Assembly (NCBI GenBank): GCA_036365145.1
Contig: JAEOAD010001365.1
Location: 3,555,001 to 3,619,000 of the forward strand
DNA length: 64,000 bases
Direction: 5' to 3'
DNA from: Orientallactaga sibirica
Lineage: Eukaryota; Chordata; Mammalia; Rodentia; Dipodidae
The translations under genes were made by a program, and so were the position numbers. Positions 33,303 to 45,428 of the stretch are shown here, one piece after another; position 1 is the first letter of the stretch; each line of letters begins with the position of its first letter. A model generated the notes under the pieces. That model did no database searches. It was not told where the DNA came from and saw nothing but the letters and a program-made list of their open reading frames with translations.

Positions 33303-34082
33303 TCTGACCCTGTCTGATTTCATAACAAGTCATTGTGAGACATCTCTGATTTATACAACGTATAGACGTATAAATATAAAATAGAAAGACGTAGAGTAAC
33401 TAGTGCATTTATCAGCTATCTTCAACAATGAAATGCCCGACAATATTTTGAGAACCCAGCATCCTTTCCTGTATCTTCCATTTTCCTCATCCTTGTCAAG
33501 GTAGATGTTTAATGAATACGTGCTACATGCATGTTGCTGTTCCAGACAACTGGCATCTACGGGTTAATATTCTGCCCTTATAGAACTATGTTCTACTGGA
33601 ATCCAGACAGATCATAAACTACATGTAACATTAGAAGTTGTGTAATACTATGGAGAAAAGAAAAATAGTAATTAAGGAGAGTGGAGAGGGCTGGAAGCTA
33701 GAAGCTGGTCTCTGGTTCTAAGCACATGGAAGGAGGCTTCCACAAGGAAAAGGGCCATTCGGACCATGTAGAGATATTGGGAATAGCTTGTGCCAAGGCC
33801 GTGAGGTCAGGACAGTTCTGATACCCAGTGTGCCTGGAAAGAGACGTACAGAAAGAAGGATGAGCAGAGATACGGTCAGCGAGGTGACAGGGACACTTAC
33901 ACGGCCGTTGCAAAGACTTGGGCCTTGAATGAGACAAGAGCAAAGGAAGGGCACAATGTGACTTGGATTTCAGCAGAACCCTCTCTAGCCCCTGTTTATA
34001 GATTTTGGTTGTTTTCAGTTCATGCTGCCTTCTGGTCCCAGCACACAGGCCCCAACCATGCACCTCGTCCGCCCTAGACGGT
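33303..34082. other. Unique or very old repeat DNA
   Basis: From about 33505 the order of motifs (cttatagaactatgttctac, agcttgtgccaaggccgtga, tttgcaaagacttgggcctt) recalls an ancient dispersed mammalian repeat, family not named. Confidence 0.4.
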
Positions 34083-34440
34083 CAGTCTTGGTGGTCAACT
34101 TGATTGAGTCAAGAGGCAGCTAAGAGATTGGCAAAGTCCTCCTGTGGGTGTGTCAGTGAGGAGATAAACCAAGGGGAAAATACCTGTCCCAAATGGGGGC
34201 AGCACCACCCCATAGGCTGGGAATCTGAGCAAAATAAGAGGGGAAGAAGGCAGGAGTCAAGTGGTACAGACACAATCTTTCTCTGCTAACTGGCCACCAT
34301 GGTGTGAACAAGCTCTGCTCTGACACACCTCCCACATCAGGATGGGCTGAAACCACAAGGGAAAAATAAATCCTTCCTCCTTCCCTCCAAGTTGCTCTCA
34401 GGTACTTGTCACAGCAATGAAAAGCGGACCCACACGACTT
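34083..34440 (+). mobile_element. Rodent 'gtcaacttgac' dispersed repeat
   Basis: ttggtggtcaacttgattga, gggcagcaccacccc and a 3' end gtcacagcaatgaaaagcgg. Confidence 0.65.
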
Positions 34441-34580
34441 CTTACCACTGTGTCACCCTGGCCAAGCAACTTAACCTCCCTGGGCCTCAGTTTTCTCACG
34501 TCAGAAGGAAACTGGATTATCACAGTTGGGGTGATGCTCTTAAAGCCATGCCCAGCACCTAGAGAATGTTCTAGCATGTT
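34436..34580 (+). mobile_element. MIR SINE
   Basis: aagcaacttaacctccctgg, cctcagttttctcacgtcag and atgcccagcacctagagaat. Confidence 0.75.
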
Positions 34581-35094
34581 GGTGAGTGCTCTGGCAAAGA
34601 CGAACACAGGCCCTGTGCCTTCTTCTCTCAGGCAATTCCATTACCCCACAGCTGGCAAGGCCTGAATGTCTTTAAGAAATAGGAACCATAGAAGCTTCCA
34701 ACAAGGCCTCCAGGAAATGTCTCCTGAGCACACAACAATGCGTGTTCTCAGAAGGAGCTTCCAGGAAGCCGGCCCTTGAGCATGTGATCAAACAGGGAGA
34801 GCGATCAGCCCCCATTCTTGGCCTGCCGTCTGCAGCCAGAGCTGGCCTTGGGCCACCTCCACTGTCCTGTGTCCCGGAGAGCAGTGGGGGTGTTGTTTAT
34901 CTGTGTGCTCTGTTTGCAAAGCTCCCCCCATGCTGAGGATAGCGAGCACGTGCTGAACAATCAGTTTGGAAAGTTCCATGCAGATGGGTTTTTCCTCTGG
35001 GAAAAAAAAACGAAGGGAATCTTCAGACCATACTTACCTAACACATTGGAACTGAAGAACCCAGTGCACATGTTTGGTTTTTTTCATTTTCCTT
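34581..35094. other. Unique DNA
   Basis: No gene or repeat recognised. Confidence 0.5.
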
Positions 35095-35211
35095 TTATTT
35101 TTTTTAAGGAAAAGGTCTTGACATATAGCCCAGGCTGGCTTTGAACTTGTGATCCTCCTGCCTCAGCTTCCCCAGTGCTGGTGTCATAGGTGTGTGCCAC
35201 CATTGGTGGCT
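35095..35211 (-). mobile_element. Old B1-like SINE
   Basis: aaaaggtcttgacatatagc and cctcagcttccccagtgctg. Confidence 0.68.
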
Positions 35212-35632
35212 ACAAGTGTGTCATTTGAAATCACTGACATTCAGCTTCACAGGGCGAGGGAAATAGTGTGGCATTCACTGTACTGTTTGGATTATCTGGT
35301 GGGGTTTTGTTATTTAGGTGTTTTTTTTCCCTTTTCTTTTTACATAATTAATTACTTTGCTTGCAAGGTTGAAGTGTCCTAAAAAATTGGCAAAATGCTA
35401 AAAGTTGATGCTTGGCAGAGAATGATAGAGTCTGTTTAGAAAACATTTGTAAGGCTTTCTGCTGTAGTCACACACATACACCCCACCCTTTCTTGAATTT
35501 GGCATTACAGAAACAAGCGTAATAGAACCCTAATACTGTTTTCCAATCCAGCTCATTTACTCTGAAGAAATTTGACTCCAGTTCATAGGCATAAGGGGGA
35601 GTCGCCAAGGCTTAAGGAAACAAGATTTCATT
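35212..35632. other. Unique DNA
   Basis: AT-rich; no gene or repeat recognised. Confidence 0.5.
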
Positions 35633-35794
35633 TTATTATTTATTTATTTTGATTTTTCCAGGTAGTATCTCACTTTAGCCCAGGCTGACCTGGAATTCAC
35701 TATGTCACCTCAGGGTAGCCTCAAACTTACAGCGATCCACATACCTCTGCCACCTTAGTGCTGGGATTAAAGGCGTGCACCACCACACCTGGCT
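35633..35794 (-). mobile_element. B1 SINE
   Basis: Complete minus-strand dipodoid B1 ending caccacacctggct. Confidence 0.86.
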
Positions 35795-35831
35795 AAGATT
35801 TTATTTTTTATTATGCATATATATAAATGTT

Positions 35832-35974
35832 AGGTTTTTGAGGTAGGATCTCACTCTAGCCCAGGCTGACCTGGAATTCACTATGTAGTCTCAGGGTGGC
35901 CTCGAACTCATGGCAATCCTCCTACCTCTGCCTCCCAAGTGCTGGGATTAAAGGCATGCACCACCACGCCTGGC
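35832..35974 (-). mobile_element. B1 SINE
   Basis: Complete minus-strand dipodoid B1, second of a close pair in the same orientation. Confidence 0.87.
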
Positions 35975-36049
35975 TTTATATGATCTATGAGAATATCAAA
36001 ACATGGCATGTAATTTGTTAGCAATATTTTTACATGTTACAAGATTTTA

Positions 36050-36340
36050 TTTTTGTTAAAGGAATTTTTTACTTTTAATTGACACATAATAATTATTCAT
36101 ATTTATGGGGTGCAGTGTGACATTTCAATACGTGTACACAATGTGTAATGACCAGATTGGGGTAGCTTCCCAATCCATTACCTCAGATATCTTCTCTCTG
36201 TCTTGGGAATATGCACAATCCTCTACCGGCTATTCTGAAATATACAACGAACTGCTGTCAACCCTACTTATCCTACAGCATAGGACCGAAGAAATTATCC
36301 CTCCTGTCCAGGCACACCCCAGCACTTCTTAACGAGAACC
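36050..36340 (-). mobile_element. Old L1 3' UTR
   Basis: taattgacacataataatta, atttatggggtgcagtgtga and ctattctgaaatatacaacg match the reversed 3' UTR of old L1 elements. Confidence 0.65.
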
Positions 36341-36509
36341 ATGTTTAACCACAGATCACACAGAGGCTGTGACTTGCTCATGGTTTCCCTCTGCATCCAA
36401 ATTCATCACAATTATAGCCACATAATAGATGTGATCTCTGGCAAAACTTGAAGCCTGCCATCCGCCATCCTCACTGAGCTGCTGATTTGACACTTAAAAA
36501 AAAAATCCT

Positions 36510-36766
36510 TGGGCTGGAGAGATGGCTTAGCGGCTAAGGCGCCTGCCTGCTAAGCCTAAGAACACTGGTTCCAATGTCCAGCGGTTCCAATCTCCAGGTC
36601 CCACGTTTAGCCAGATGCAAAGTGAGGCAAGGGCGCAATGCCGCACTTGCCCATAAGGGGGCATACGCATCTGGATTTCGTTCACAGCAGCTGAGAGACT
36701 GGTGGCGCGCCCATCTCTGTCTCCCTCTCCCTCTCTGTCTATCTCTCTCTGTCTCTCTCTCCAAAA

Positions 36767-36809
<43 letters not shown>

Positions 36810-36812
36810 ATT
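36510..36812 (+). mobile_element. DIP SINE, long subtype
   Basis: Has the extra ggcgcaatgccgcacttgcc segment, a duplicated bit of the B-box region (ggttccaat twice) and a long (AAAT)n tail (36764-36812). Flanked by aaaaaaatccttgg on both sides. Confidence 0.9.
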
Positions 36813-36992
36813 TAAAAAAATCCTTGGGCTGTCTCTCCAATCTCTTTGTCAAGTCAAGGATTTGGGATTTGGAAGCCCAGGGTGTAGATCTCATGGAACA
36901 TCCCAGAAAGGTGGAATGTGTATTTTGTAGGTTTACAAGGGTTTGGTACAGATGGGTGATAGGTGATTGAGATCCTAATGATTGTCTAATCA
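36813..36992. other. Unique DNA
   Basis: No repeat recognised. Confidence 0.45.
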
Positions 36993-36993
36993 T

Positions 36994-37026
<33 letters not shown>

Positions 37027-37027
37027 A
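36993..37027. repeat. (TC)n microsatellite
   Basis: About 17 TC units. Confidence 0.93.
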
Positions 37028-37224
37028 CCAGATAAAACTTTTCAGGGAAAAAAAAAAAAAAAGCATCCCACAGGCGTAGGAACTAATTTCGCCAGATTTC
37101 AGCCCAACCTTACTGAAGGAAGGCACGAACGCAGGTGGGGAAGCATCAGTGCGCAGAATTCACCAACACTCCAAAGGAAGGCTGGCGCCAGCTTCGCAAC
37201 AGACACAAGTGAGTCCTTCTTTTG

Positions 37225-37335
37225 TGTTGGGTTTGTTTTACTTGTCTATTTGTCTGTTTGTGACAGGATCTAGCTAGGCACTTCAGGTTGGCCTTGAACT
37301 CAAAATCCCTTCCCCCACCTTCTGAGTGCTGGGAT
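37225..37335 (-). mobile_element. Old B1-like fragment
   Basis: gtgacaggatctagctaggc, ggttggccttgaactcaaaa, gagtgctgggatg. Confidence 0.62.
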
Positions 37336-37423
37336 GTCCAAACCCATCCTTGCTAAGAGCTTCCTGCTTTTTGGGATTTTCAGCCATCCCAAAAGGAACA
37401 AAGAAAGTAAAAGCACAAGTTCG

Positions 37424-37638
37424 GGGCTGGAGGGATGGCTCAGTGGTTAAAGGCACTTGCTGGCAAAGACAGCCCAGGTTCAATTCCTCAGTACCCAGGA
37501 AAAGCCAGATGCACAAAGTGGTGTATGTGTCTGGAGTTTGTTTGCAGAGCTAGGAGGCCCTGGTGTACCCATTCTCATATTCTCATTCTCTCTCTCTTTC
37601 TCTGTTTGTAAACAAATAAAATATTTATGTTAAAAATA
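37424..37638 (+). mobile_element. DIP SINE
   Basis: Complete; a few bases missing near the B box. Confidence 0.88.
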
Positions 37639-37639
37639 T

Positions 37640-37778
37640 CTGGGGCATGGTAGGGCATACCTTTAATCCCAGCACTTGGGAGGCATGAGTTCAAGGCCAC
37701 CCTGAGACTACATAGTGAATTCTGGGTCAGCCTGGGCTAGAGTGAAACCCTACCTCGAAAAATAAAAACAAAAACCCC
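37640..37778 (+). mobile_element. B1 SINE with internal deletion
   Basis: Lacks the gaggtaggaggatcgc segment; otherwise a dipodoid B1. Confidence 0.84.
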
Positions 37779-37805
37779 TAAGAAAGCTAAATAAAAAAAT
37801 AAAAA

Positions 37806-37846
37806 GAGCTGGAGAGAATGATTAGCAGTTTAAACACTTGCTGACA
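37806..37846 (+). mobile_element. DIP head fragment
   Basis: gagctggagagaatgattag and cagtttaaacacttgctgac only. Confidence 0.5.
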
Positions 37847-38619
37847 CGTGGCTGGGATGGGAACAATGACAGACATGGCAACTCACATGCACAGTGACAA
37901 TCGGTGGTGTCGAACATGAGTGTCACCGAGCAAAACTTCAAAACCTTCAAATCTCTTTGACTTGACATTCTTTAGAGCCCCACGCTCGAAGAGAATGATT
38001 GAAGGCTTTCTTTCTATCATCTGATTACAAAAATATGTTTATATTTTGAATCCCTCCCACAAAGCCTCTCCAGTTATTAAATGCTCCTTTTCAAGCTCGA
38101 CACGTGCTCTTTTCCTTCCTCAGAGATCCCAACACATCACTACAGTGGCCCCGCTTCTCCCCTGACCTGCCAAACTGTGACACCCCACACACAACCATTT
38201 TGCTGGTTTTTCCAAAGCCTAATTGCTAAAGAAGAAGAACAAAAAGCCCTCCTTCCCTCCCCACAAAGCCACCACACCTCCCCTTTCTCCATGTCAGACA
38301 TCCATGGACCAAGTCCCAACGTCCACCATAGCAGTGGTTGGGAGTTCTCCTAGCCCCTCTCCCGCCGCCCCCCAAGCTTCTGTCCCCTGGCAACACTCAC
38401 TCAGATGCCATTTAGTGAATCCCTTCCACACCATCCTCAGCAGAGCAGCCTTCACCCCTCCAGCAGAAGGGATGGTCTCAGAGACGAAGGGACCTCGTGA
38501 CCGTCCGCTCCCGAGCACAGAACATTCAAGCGTTAGCCTCGCTCTTGGACTGTGCAAGGTTATGCTCACTCTCTTCCATCCCCCTCAGACCCTGTTATTT
38601 TAGGATAATATGAAGTAAC
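37847..38619. other. Unique DNA
   Basis: Open frames without a recognisable protein; no repeat recognised. Confidence 0.5.
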
Positions 38620-38863
38620 ACGAAATATGGCCATTTCTCCCCCGACACAAGGGCATGAATCACTACATCTTCAGCTTTCTTTGTGTTATCGATTTTTCTG
38701 AGAATGAAGGCAGATGGCTCAAATATGGCATCATCTAATATTCCCCCCCAGCTTGATTTATAGATTTCTTTGTGCTTTACTTGAACATAAATGAGTCTTG
38801 CATTATTGCTTACACACTTGTCAAATTAAGGTAAGATATTCTTGTTGACCTTTAAACCTAAAA

Positions 38864-38906
<43 letters not shown>

Positions 38907-39310
38907 GTGTATCTGAGACATTTTCCAGTAAGCACTAAAATGAGTTAGGCCCTCGGATGCCAATTAAGAGGATGTAATTATGAGGGGGATTGTGTCTGTG
39001 CTGCGGGTAATGATTTAATTTTAGTTTTAATGCGTTTGCTCAATGGAGGGAAAGAAAATAAGCTGGTTACGAATCGTCTTGCGAAAGAGTGGAGAACAAC
39101 TTGGCACCGTTTGTTCCCTAATTTACCCAAATGGGAAGGAGCTGGGGGTGCTTGGCACTGGAGCCTTCCAGAAGGAAAGAACACTTCGTCAAAGGTGCAG
39201 AAAGAAGAGGCAAGAACCAAAATAGAGACAAGGTGGCCGTTTGCTGTGATGTTACCAAACAGAGCACGCGCCAGCCTCGCGGAGCTGCGCGAGGGTGTGA
39301 GTTGGATCTG
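38620..39310. promoter_or_regulatory. Possible conserved non-coding block, split by (AAAT)n
   Basis: Repeat-free AT-rich DNA on both sides of a tetranucleotide run, with gccaattaagaggatgtaat, gtaatgatttaattttag and E-boxes. The longest such block in the window. Function not shown. Confidence 0.45.
38861..38906. repeat. (AAAT)n microsatellite
   Basis: Eleven near-perfect units with no SINE attached. Confidence 0.95.
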
Positions 39311-39401
39311 ACTCCAAGCAGGGGAGGAATTCCTTTCAGGAGCTGATACTCCCACCGCACTTCCTATATCCAGCCTCCGACCCAAGGAGAGGGTTCCTGA
39401 G

Positions 39402-39712
39402 TGTTCTGCCTTGAATGTGAAACATCCCCAGCCTCATGTGTTGGGGTGACTGGTCCCCAGCTGGTGGGACTGCGTTGGAGGATGTAGACTGTCGGGAACA
39501 CAGGGCAGTATTGGTTATAGCCCAGTCTCAGCTCTCTGCTCTGACTACCACAGAGTGACCAGCGACCTCCGCCCATGCTGCCCTAGCCAAGAGCTGCTCC
39601 CTCCACTCTATGCCTTTCCTGCCATGAAAGACTGTATCCTCTCAAACTGCGAGCCAAAACAAATCCTTCCTCCCTTAAACTGCTTTTCTCCAGCACTTTA
39701 TCACACTTGGGG
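39402..39712 (+). mobile_element. MaLR-like LTR
   Basis: tgttctgccttgaatgtgaa, tgaaagactgtatcctctca, ctcccttaaactgcttttct in the expected order. Confidence 0.72.
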
Positions 39713-40249
39713 CTGACCATTGGTCTGCCGGGACACACCTGCATCTACAAACCCCATTACTCAGGGTTAGATGATGCTGGCTACACCCACCTGGACCAGT
39801 CTCAATATGCCCAACCCCCCATATACACATGCACAAGCTCATATATACACCTAAGACTATGTAGGTGGGGCCTGGCCCATCAAGCTGGCTTTGTCATCTT
39901 CGGGATATTTTTACAGGAAACTTCTGATTGGGTCTACTTCAAACCTCACCAAGATATTAAAAGAGATTCCCTAGATCATGCCAGCTGCCTGTGTAGAGCC
40001 CATGGTCGCCAGCTCGGCCTTGTCTCCCATGCCCTGTCCCTCCCTCTCTCCTACTTCTGCCAATGCCTGCTCCCTCCGTACTGAGCCTCCAGCCTCCTCC
40101 CTCAGCCTGGCTCTCTCTCAGTGCAACCGCATCCACTCTTCCTTCCTGGACCAGAGAGACTGGCCATCTTGCTCTTGGTCTGTAGACTGTAGTGACACCA
40201 AATAGTTGGAGAGGAGATGCTGGGGCCCTTTTGTTAGTTATTGTTCACT
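39713..40249. other. Unique DNA
   Basis: A 125-codon plus-strand frame (39707-40084) has no recognisable domains. Confidence 0.5.
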
Positions 40250-40482
40250 GCTGTGGCCTAAATATGCAATGTCGCCCACAGGTTCATAGTTTGAATGCTG
40301 GTCCCCCGTTTACGGCACTATTTTGGGAAGCTGCCGAACTTTAGGAGGTGAGGTACAGCTGGGGGAAGTAGATCCTTGAGGAAATATATCACCCTTGACT
40401 GCTCTCTGTATTCTGGCTGGTCGCAATGGGAAATGAGTTGCTTGGCTATGTTTTCCCTTTAAGTTATTTCTGTCAAGTATTT

Positions 40483-40531
40483 TTTAATTTTTTTTTTATT
40501 TATTTTACTTATGAGGGAGACAGAGAGATAG

Positions 40532-40578
<47 letters not shown>

Positions 40579-40763
40579 GAAACAGAAAGAGAGAATTGGT
40601 GTGCCAGGGTCTGTAACCTCTACATTCGAACTCTACATGCATGCACCATCTTAAGCTAATGCGTGACCTTGTGCGCGTGGCTTACGTGGGTTCTCGGGAG
40701 CCAAACCTGGGCCCTTAGGCTTCGCAGGCAAGTGCTTTCACTGCTAAGCCATCTATCCAGCCC
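40483..40763 (-). mobile_element. DIP SINE with (GATA)n
   Basis: Complete, with the tract after the CT region expanded as (GATA)n at 40532-40579. Flanks ctgtcaagtattttt and ctgtcaggtgttttt. Confidence 0.88.
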
Positions 40764-40780
40764 TCTGTCAGGTGTTTTTA

Positions 40781-40992
40781 AAAAAATCTTTAATTTGTTT
40801 GCAAGGGAAGAGAGAGGGGGAGGGAGGGAGGGAGAGAGAATGAGTGTGCCAGGGCCTCTTACCACTGCAAACAAACTGCACATGCATGTGCCACTTTGTG
40901 CGTCTGGTTCAAGTGGATCCTGGGGAAGTGAACGACGGCTGTCGGGTTTTGCAAGCAAGCATCAATAAACACTCAGCCATCTCTCCATCCCT
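40781..40992 (-). mobile_element. DIP SINE in the target duplication of its neighbour
   Basis: Complete; flanks ctctgtcaggtgtttt and ctctgtcaggtatttt show it used the same target site. Confidence 0.87.
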
Positions 40993-41035
40993 CTGTCAGG
41001 TATTTTAATCACAGCAATGACAAACTAACTCATAC

Positions 41036-41906
41036 ATTCACCAATTTACAGGCGCATGCACTCACAATGGGCTTCCGTGAGTATGGAAGAAGGAAATGCA
41101 TCCTTTCTCTGGGTGACCCCTGATTTTCACAGTCACCCCGTGCATGAAGTGTTCAGTCCCAGATACACAAGGATAATCCCCAGTCACGTGCCAGCCACAT
41201 GACTAGTTAAAGCAGCCTACACAGCCACACATTAGTGAGCTCTCCTTGTCTTGCAGCTCATGCTGTCTCAACATCAGCCTCTGAACCACACGTTCAGACA
41301 CAAACCCTAGAAAAGCTGGGTGAGGTGCAGCACTTCCTGGCCCATCGAGGAGGCCAAAGGCCTGCCTTTCAGCATCCTGTGTAGGGACACCAGAGGCTAC
41401 TTCCCAAACTCAAGAAGTGGCTTGTTCTAGTCTGATCACTCTGGGCCCTCTCTTTGGCTGAGCCGACCACCCAGAGCCCTGGTCACTATCCCAGATATTT
41501 GCTGGGTGCCAATCGTGAGCAAGCTCAGGCCTCCTCCGTGGCTTCTGGGACACTTTGCAGAGGGCCTCTCCTCCTGGAGCTGCAGAAGAAGCCATCTTCA
41601 TCAGATGTTGCTCCTGGGCTCTGGCAGCTCCAGTCTTTCCATAGTCAGCTGGAAGATGCTGCAGGATGGTTTTTGAAAAAAGCAAACTTTTAAAAATTTT
41701 TATTTTCAGTGCTGCACGTCTTCAAGCAATCCTTAACATAACAGTTCTCATTCAGTGTGACTGAGAATTGTCTGTGTGTCTGGGACTGAACGCTTCATAC
41801 ACCATGTGACTAGGAAGATCAGGGGTCACCCAGAGAGAAGATGCATTTCCACTTGCCTTTTGTCTCTTTCTCTCCGTGCCCCTCTTTGCCTCAAAATGGG
41901 TTATGC
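41036..41906. other. Unique DNA
   Basis: Open frames on both strands at 41410-41693 without a recognisable protein. Confidence 0.5.
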
Positions 41907-42238
41907 CAGGGCCCACAAACTATGGTCCATTGGCTGAACCTGCTAACCACTGGATTCTATAAAAAAAGCTTTTTGTTTGTTTGTTTTGTATAGTGCTGGT
42001 GATGGAACCCAGGGCCTTGCATATGTGAGGCAAGTTCTCTATCACTAAGCTACATTTTCAGCCCTGTCAATAAAGTTTTATTGGAACACAGCCTTGCTCA
42101 TTGTTCTCTCACCATCTACAGCTGGCTGCCTTCACAGCCCAAAAACTCAGCTGAGTAGCTTCAGCAGAGACCTTCGGCCCAAAGTCCAAAATATTTACCA
42201 CTTAGCCCTTTAAGAAAAAAATTTCCTGACTTCTGACC
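41907..42238 (-). mobile_element. hAT-Charlie-like non-autonomous DNA transposon
   Basis: Starts cagggcccacaaactatggt, has aataaagttttattggaaca and ends with a diverged reverse of the start. This matches a mammalian hAT element with CAGGGGTCGGCAAACT ends. An ID SINE interrupts it. Confidence 0.68.
41971..42064 (-). mobile_element. ID SINE
   Basis: Reverse ID: gatggaacccagggccttgc and actaagctacattttcagcc. Confidence 0.78.
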
Positions 42239-42629
42239 TAGAAAACACATATAATTTATCTATAAATCAGCTGTCAAATAACTTTTGGGGATATTCAATA
42301 AACTTTGGGTACATCATTCAACCCAGTCACTCAAAGAAGTAAAAATAAAAATGTCAGAAGCTTGGGGTAAGCCATATTGATTTCCAATCCTTAAATCCAT
42401 ACACAAGCACACAGTAACACAGACTCACAAGAAAAACCTACAAACAATCCACTAAAGTGAAGCTTCCTTTGAAACATAATTCAATTTGGTCTACGCTGCA
42501 CTGGGATCACGGGCAGAATTCCTCCCCGTCTTCTTTCTAGACATAAACGTACAAACAGGTAAATGGAGGCCATATGTTTGCAGCTCTGGGGGCATATGTG
42601 GGTTTTAGTCATAAGTCTTACCCATCATC
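42239..42629. other. Unique AT-rich DNA
   Basis: No gene or repeat recognised with confidence. Confidence 0.45.
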
Positions 42630-42630
42630 C

Positions 42631-42677
<47 letters not shown>

Positions 42678-42688
42678 ATCTATCTATC
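42630..42688. repeat. (TCTA)n microsatellite
   Basis: About 14 units with one interruption. Confidence 0.95.
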
Positions 42689-42799
42689 AACGGTCATATC
42701 TGTACAGAGACATACATACAGATGTAATTCTGTTCTAACCATTTGCTTTCTTGACTTAAGGATAGTTTCTAGATGTCTTTTTCAGATAGTACATTTTTA

Positions 42800-43012
42800 A
42801 ATATTTTTAAAATTTATTTATTTGAGAGAAAGAGGCAGAGAGAGAGAGAGAGTGTGTGTGTGTGTGCACACCAGGGCCTCCAGCTACTGCAAATGAACTC
42901 CAGATTGCATGCACCCCCTTGTGCATCTGGTTTACGTGGGTCCTGGAGAATCGAACCAGGGTCTTTTGGCTTTGCAGGCAAACGCCGTAACTGCTAAGCC
43001 ATCTCTCCAGCC
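42800..43012 (-). mobile_element. DIP SINE
   Basis: Complete minus-strand DIP including a (TG)n patch in the CT/GA tract. Confidence 0.9.
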
Positions 43013-43119
43013 AAACACCTATTTTATACTTCTTAATTGTCCAGAATATTCCAAAGGGTGGAAAATGTACACAAACATTTGAAATAGTTGTAATGCTTAG
43101 CAAAACCAGCTCTCCTTCT

Positions 43120-43472
43120 TCACAGTGTATGAGTCACCAGACAGAAGCAACTCACGGGAGGAAAGACTTACTCTGGCCCCCCGTTTGAGTGCGTAGTCCA
43201 CCACGGGAGGAAAACAGTGGCCTTCACGGCACTGGGAGTTTCCAGTTGGAACTCTGCACATTTTGGCAAACCAGGAATCAGAACTCTGACTGAAACCAGG
43301 GCTGGGATATGAACTTAACACCCTTACCCCAAGAAGAACCCACCAGTGACCCACTTCCTCCAGCTAGGCCCCACCTCCTAAAGGCTTCACAGCTTGCCAA
43401 ATACATTGCCACCACTGGGGAGCCAGTGTTTAAACACATGAGCCCGAGAGGGACGTTTCACGTTCCTAACAC
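43120..43472 (-). mobile_element. MaLR-like LTR
   Basis: Reverse: cccacttcctccagctaggc, agtgtttaaacacatgagcc near the end. Confidence 0.68.
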
Positions 43473-44309
43473 CCAGAAAAGCGGCTCACGGGTCTCTTTG
43501 GAAATTGACCTAGCAGAGGATGGACTACAATGCCCTGGCACATATTCTACTTGCAGATCTCCCCCGCCCAGCTCCGTGTGCTCCAGGGGTCCTGTCAAGG
43601 AGTCTTTTCATGACCCTCAGCCTTTCCTGGCACAGTCTCTAAGAACCATGACTCCAAACACCCCATTCAAAGAAGCTATTTGAACGGAGGATCACTGTGA
43701 ATATAAATGACTTTCTCAGAAGCCTGACTTTTAAAAAAGGAAGATGGATCTGGCCCTTGCAAATAAAAAACAGATTGAGGAGCTGAGCTTCGTGGAGTGA
43801 CTTAAACAGGCATTCAGAGTTGGCACCCGCTGGGAACAGTGCGGCAAAAGCAGGAGATGGGAACAGCACAGCCTGGAGCTTGGCTCAGCAGCATTCCTCC
43901 CTCCCCACTTCTCATTGCCTCCCCTTCCCCATCCCATCCCTCCTTCCCTTGCATGCACCTTCACCTGATTTCACAAACCTGAAATGAGGTCCTACTGTGT
44001 GCTAGTTAGTGGACAGCACTGGCAGCCTAGACCTGCCTCTACGCCATTCCCAGTGAGGCCTCTGAGCCAGACATCACAGCATGTTACCCTGGCCTGGGGC
44101 AAGATAGGACCTGGATGGTGGATGGCAAGGCAAAAAACGGGGGGGAATGAGGTTGCACACTCCTGGGCACAGGTCTGCAGGGTAGCGTATAAGCAGGAGA
44201 GGGGAAAGTTGGTAATTTTCCTTGTAAAAAGGACCATCGTGGCTGCACATGGGGAAGAGATTCATGGGGTGGAGGCAGCTCCTTTCCCTGTCCAGTGCCC
44301 ACTCAGGGA
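43473..44309. other. Unique DNA
   Basis: Open frames on both strands (up to 113 codons) without a recognisable protein. Confidence 0.5.
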
Positions 44310-44645
44310 CCCCACATGCAGCTAGGGTAGGGGCTATGCAGGCCGCAGGAAAGAGCATGGCTGGACAACACTCAAGACAATCAACTTTTTAAGGAAAAGT
44401 TGGGCTGAAGAGATGGCTTAGCTATGAACGCATTTGCCTATGAAGCCTAAGGACTCATATTTGACTCCCCAGGTCCCACATAAGTCAGATGCATAGTGAC
44501 ACAGGCACTCAAGGTCGCACATGCACACAAGGGGGCGCACACCTCTGGAGTTCAATTGCAGTGGCTAAGAGGGCCTGACATGCCAATTCATTCTGTCTCA
44601 CACACACATTAAAAAAAATAAAAGGCAGTCTGTTGGGCTTGCCTC

Positions 44646-44678
<33 letters not shown>

Positions 44679-45130
44679 AAAGTTTGTTTAGGCTCACAGT
44701 TTCAGAGGTTTTAGCCCATGATCATTTGGCATTGTTGCTTTGGGCTTGTGGTGGCATAGCACATCATGGCAGGAGCATGTGGTAAAAGAGACATGTTTAT
44801 CTTGTGGTAACTGGAAAGCAAAGGTAGTGCTTGGGTACCAACATCCTCTTGATGGCATACCCCAATGACCTAACTTCCTGCCATCAGGCCCCATCTCTGC
44901 TATCTCTCTCTATCTCTCTGTGTCTCCATAGTATCAAGGGCTGGGTACCAAGCCTTGAACTCATGGCTCTCTGGGAGGCACATATCCAAATGATAAGCTC
45001 TTGAAGGTCAGACACAGTGAGAAATGCCTGCAAGCCATAGTGAAGAGGCTCATGAGACAAGCTGGGCAGCCATGCAGAGGCCAGAGAGCTCAAGTCTGAG
45101 ATGCAAAGTGGCTTTGGAGGGGTCAGCTCC
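44310..45130 (-). mobile_element. MaLR-like LTR, split by DIP
   Basis: Reverse LTR resumes at 44674 (tttaggctcacagtttcaga) and shows cctaacttcctgccatcagg; the far end is decayed. Confidence 0.55.
44402..44673 (+). mobile_element. DIP SINE, long subtype, with extra tail module
   Basis: Extra aggtcgcacatgcacacaag segment, then the tail cagtctgttgggcttgcctc and a long oligo-A. Flanks aggaaaagtt twice. Confidence 0.88.
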
Positions 45131-45282
45131 ATAGAGTGACCTGATGCAAACAGTCACAATATATCACCCAGCTCAGCTTCAAGGTCTATAAAGTTTCGAA
45201 CAAAAGAAGGGGACGGGTCAAATCCCACCAGGCTCTAACACATGTTCATTGAGCAAATTACGCAATTACAGGAAGCAGGCTT

Positions 45283-45428
45283 CAGTGTGGGGGCTCTGCC
45301 CTATCATCCCAGCACTTGGGGGGCGGAGGCCAGAGAGCTGCCATAAATTCAGGGCCAAGCTGGGCTATATTGTATGTACCAGGACAGCCTGGGTTACAGA
45401 GTGAGACTCTGTCTGTAAAATCAAAATT
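45283..45428 (+). mobile_element. Old B1-like SINE
   Basis: atcccagcacttggggggcg, gagtgagactctgtctg. Confidence 0.72.

Larger units (their letters stand above)
40250..41035 (+). mobile_element. MaLR-like LTR, split by two DIP SINEs
   Basis: Pieces at 40250-40482 and about 40993-41035 (attttaatcacagcaatgac). Both SINEs sit at the same point near its 3' end. Confidence 0.68.

Noticed and set aside
43985..44090. Possible MIR start (gtcctactgtgtgctagtta)
   Set aside because: Only about 30 bases match, too short to call.
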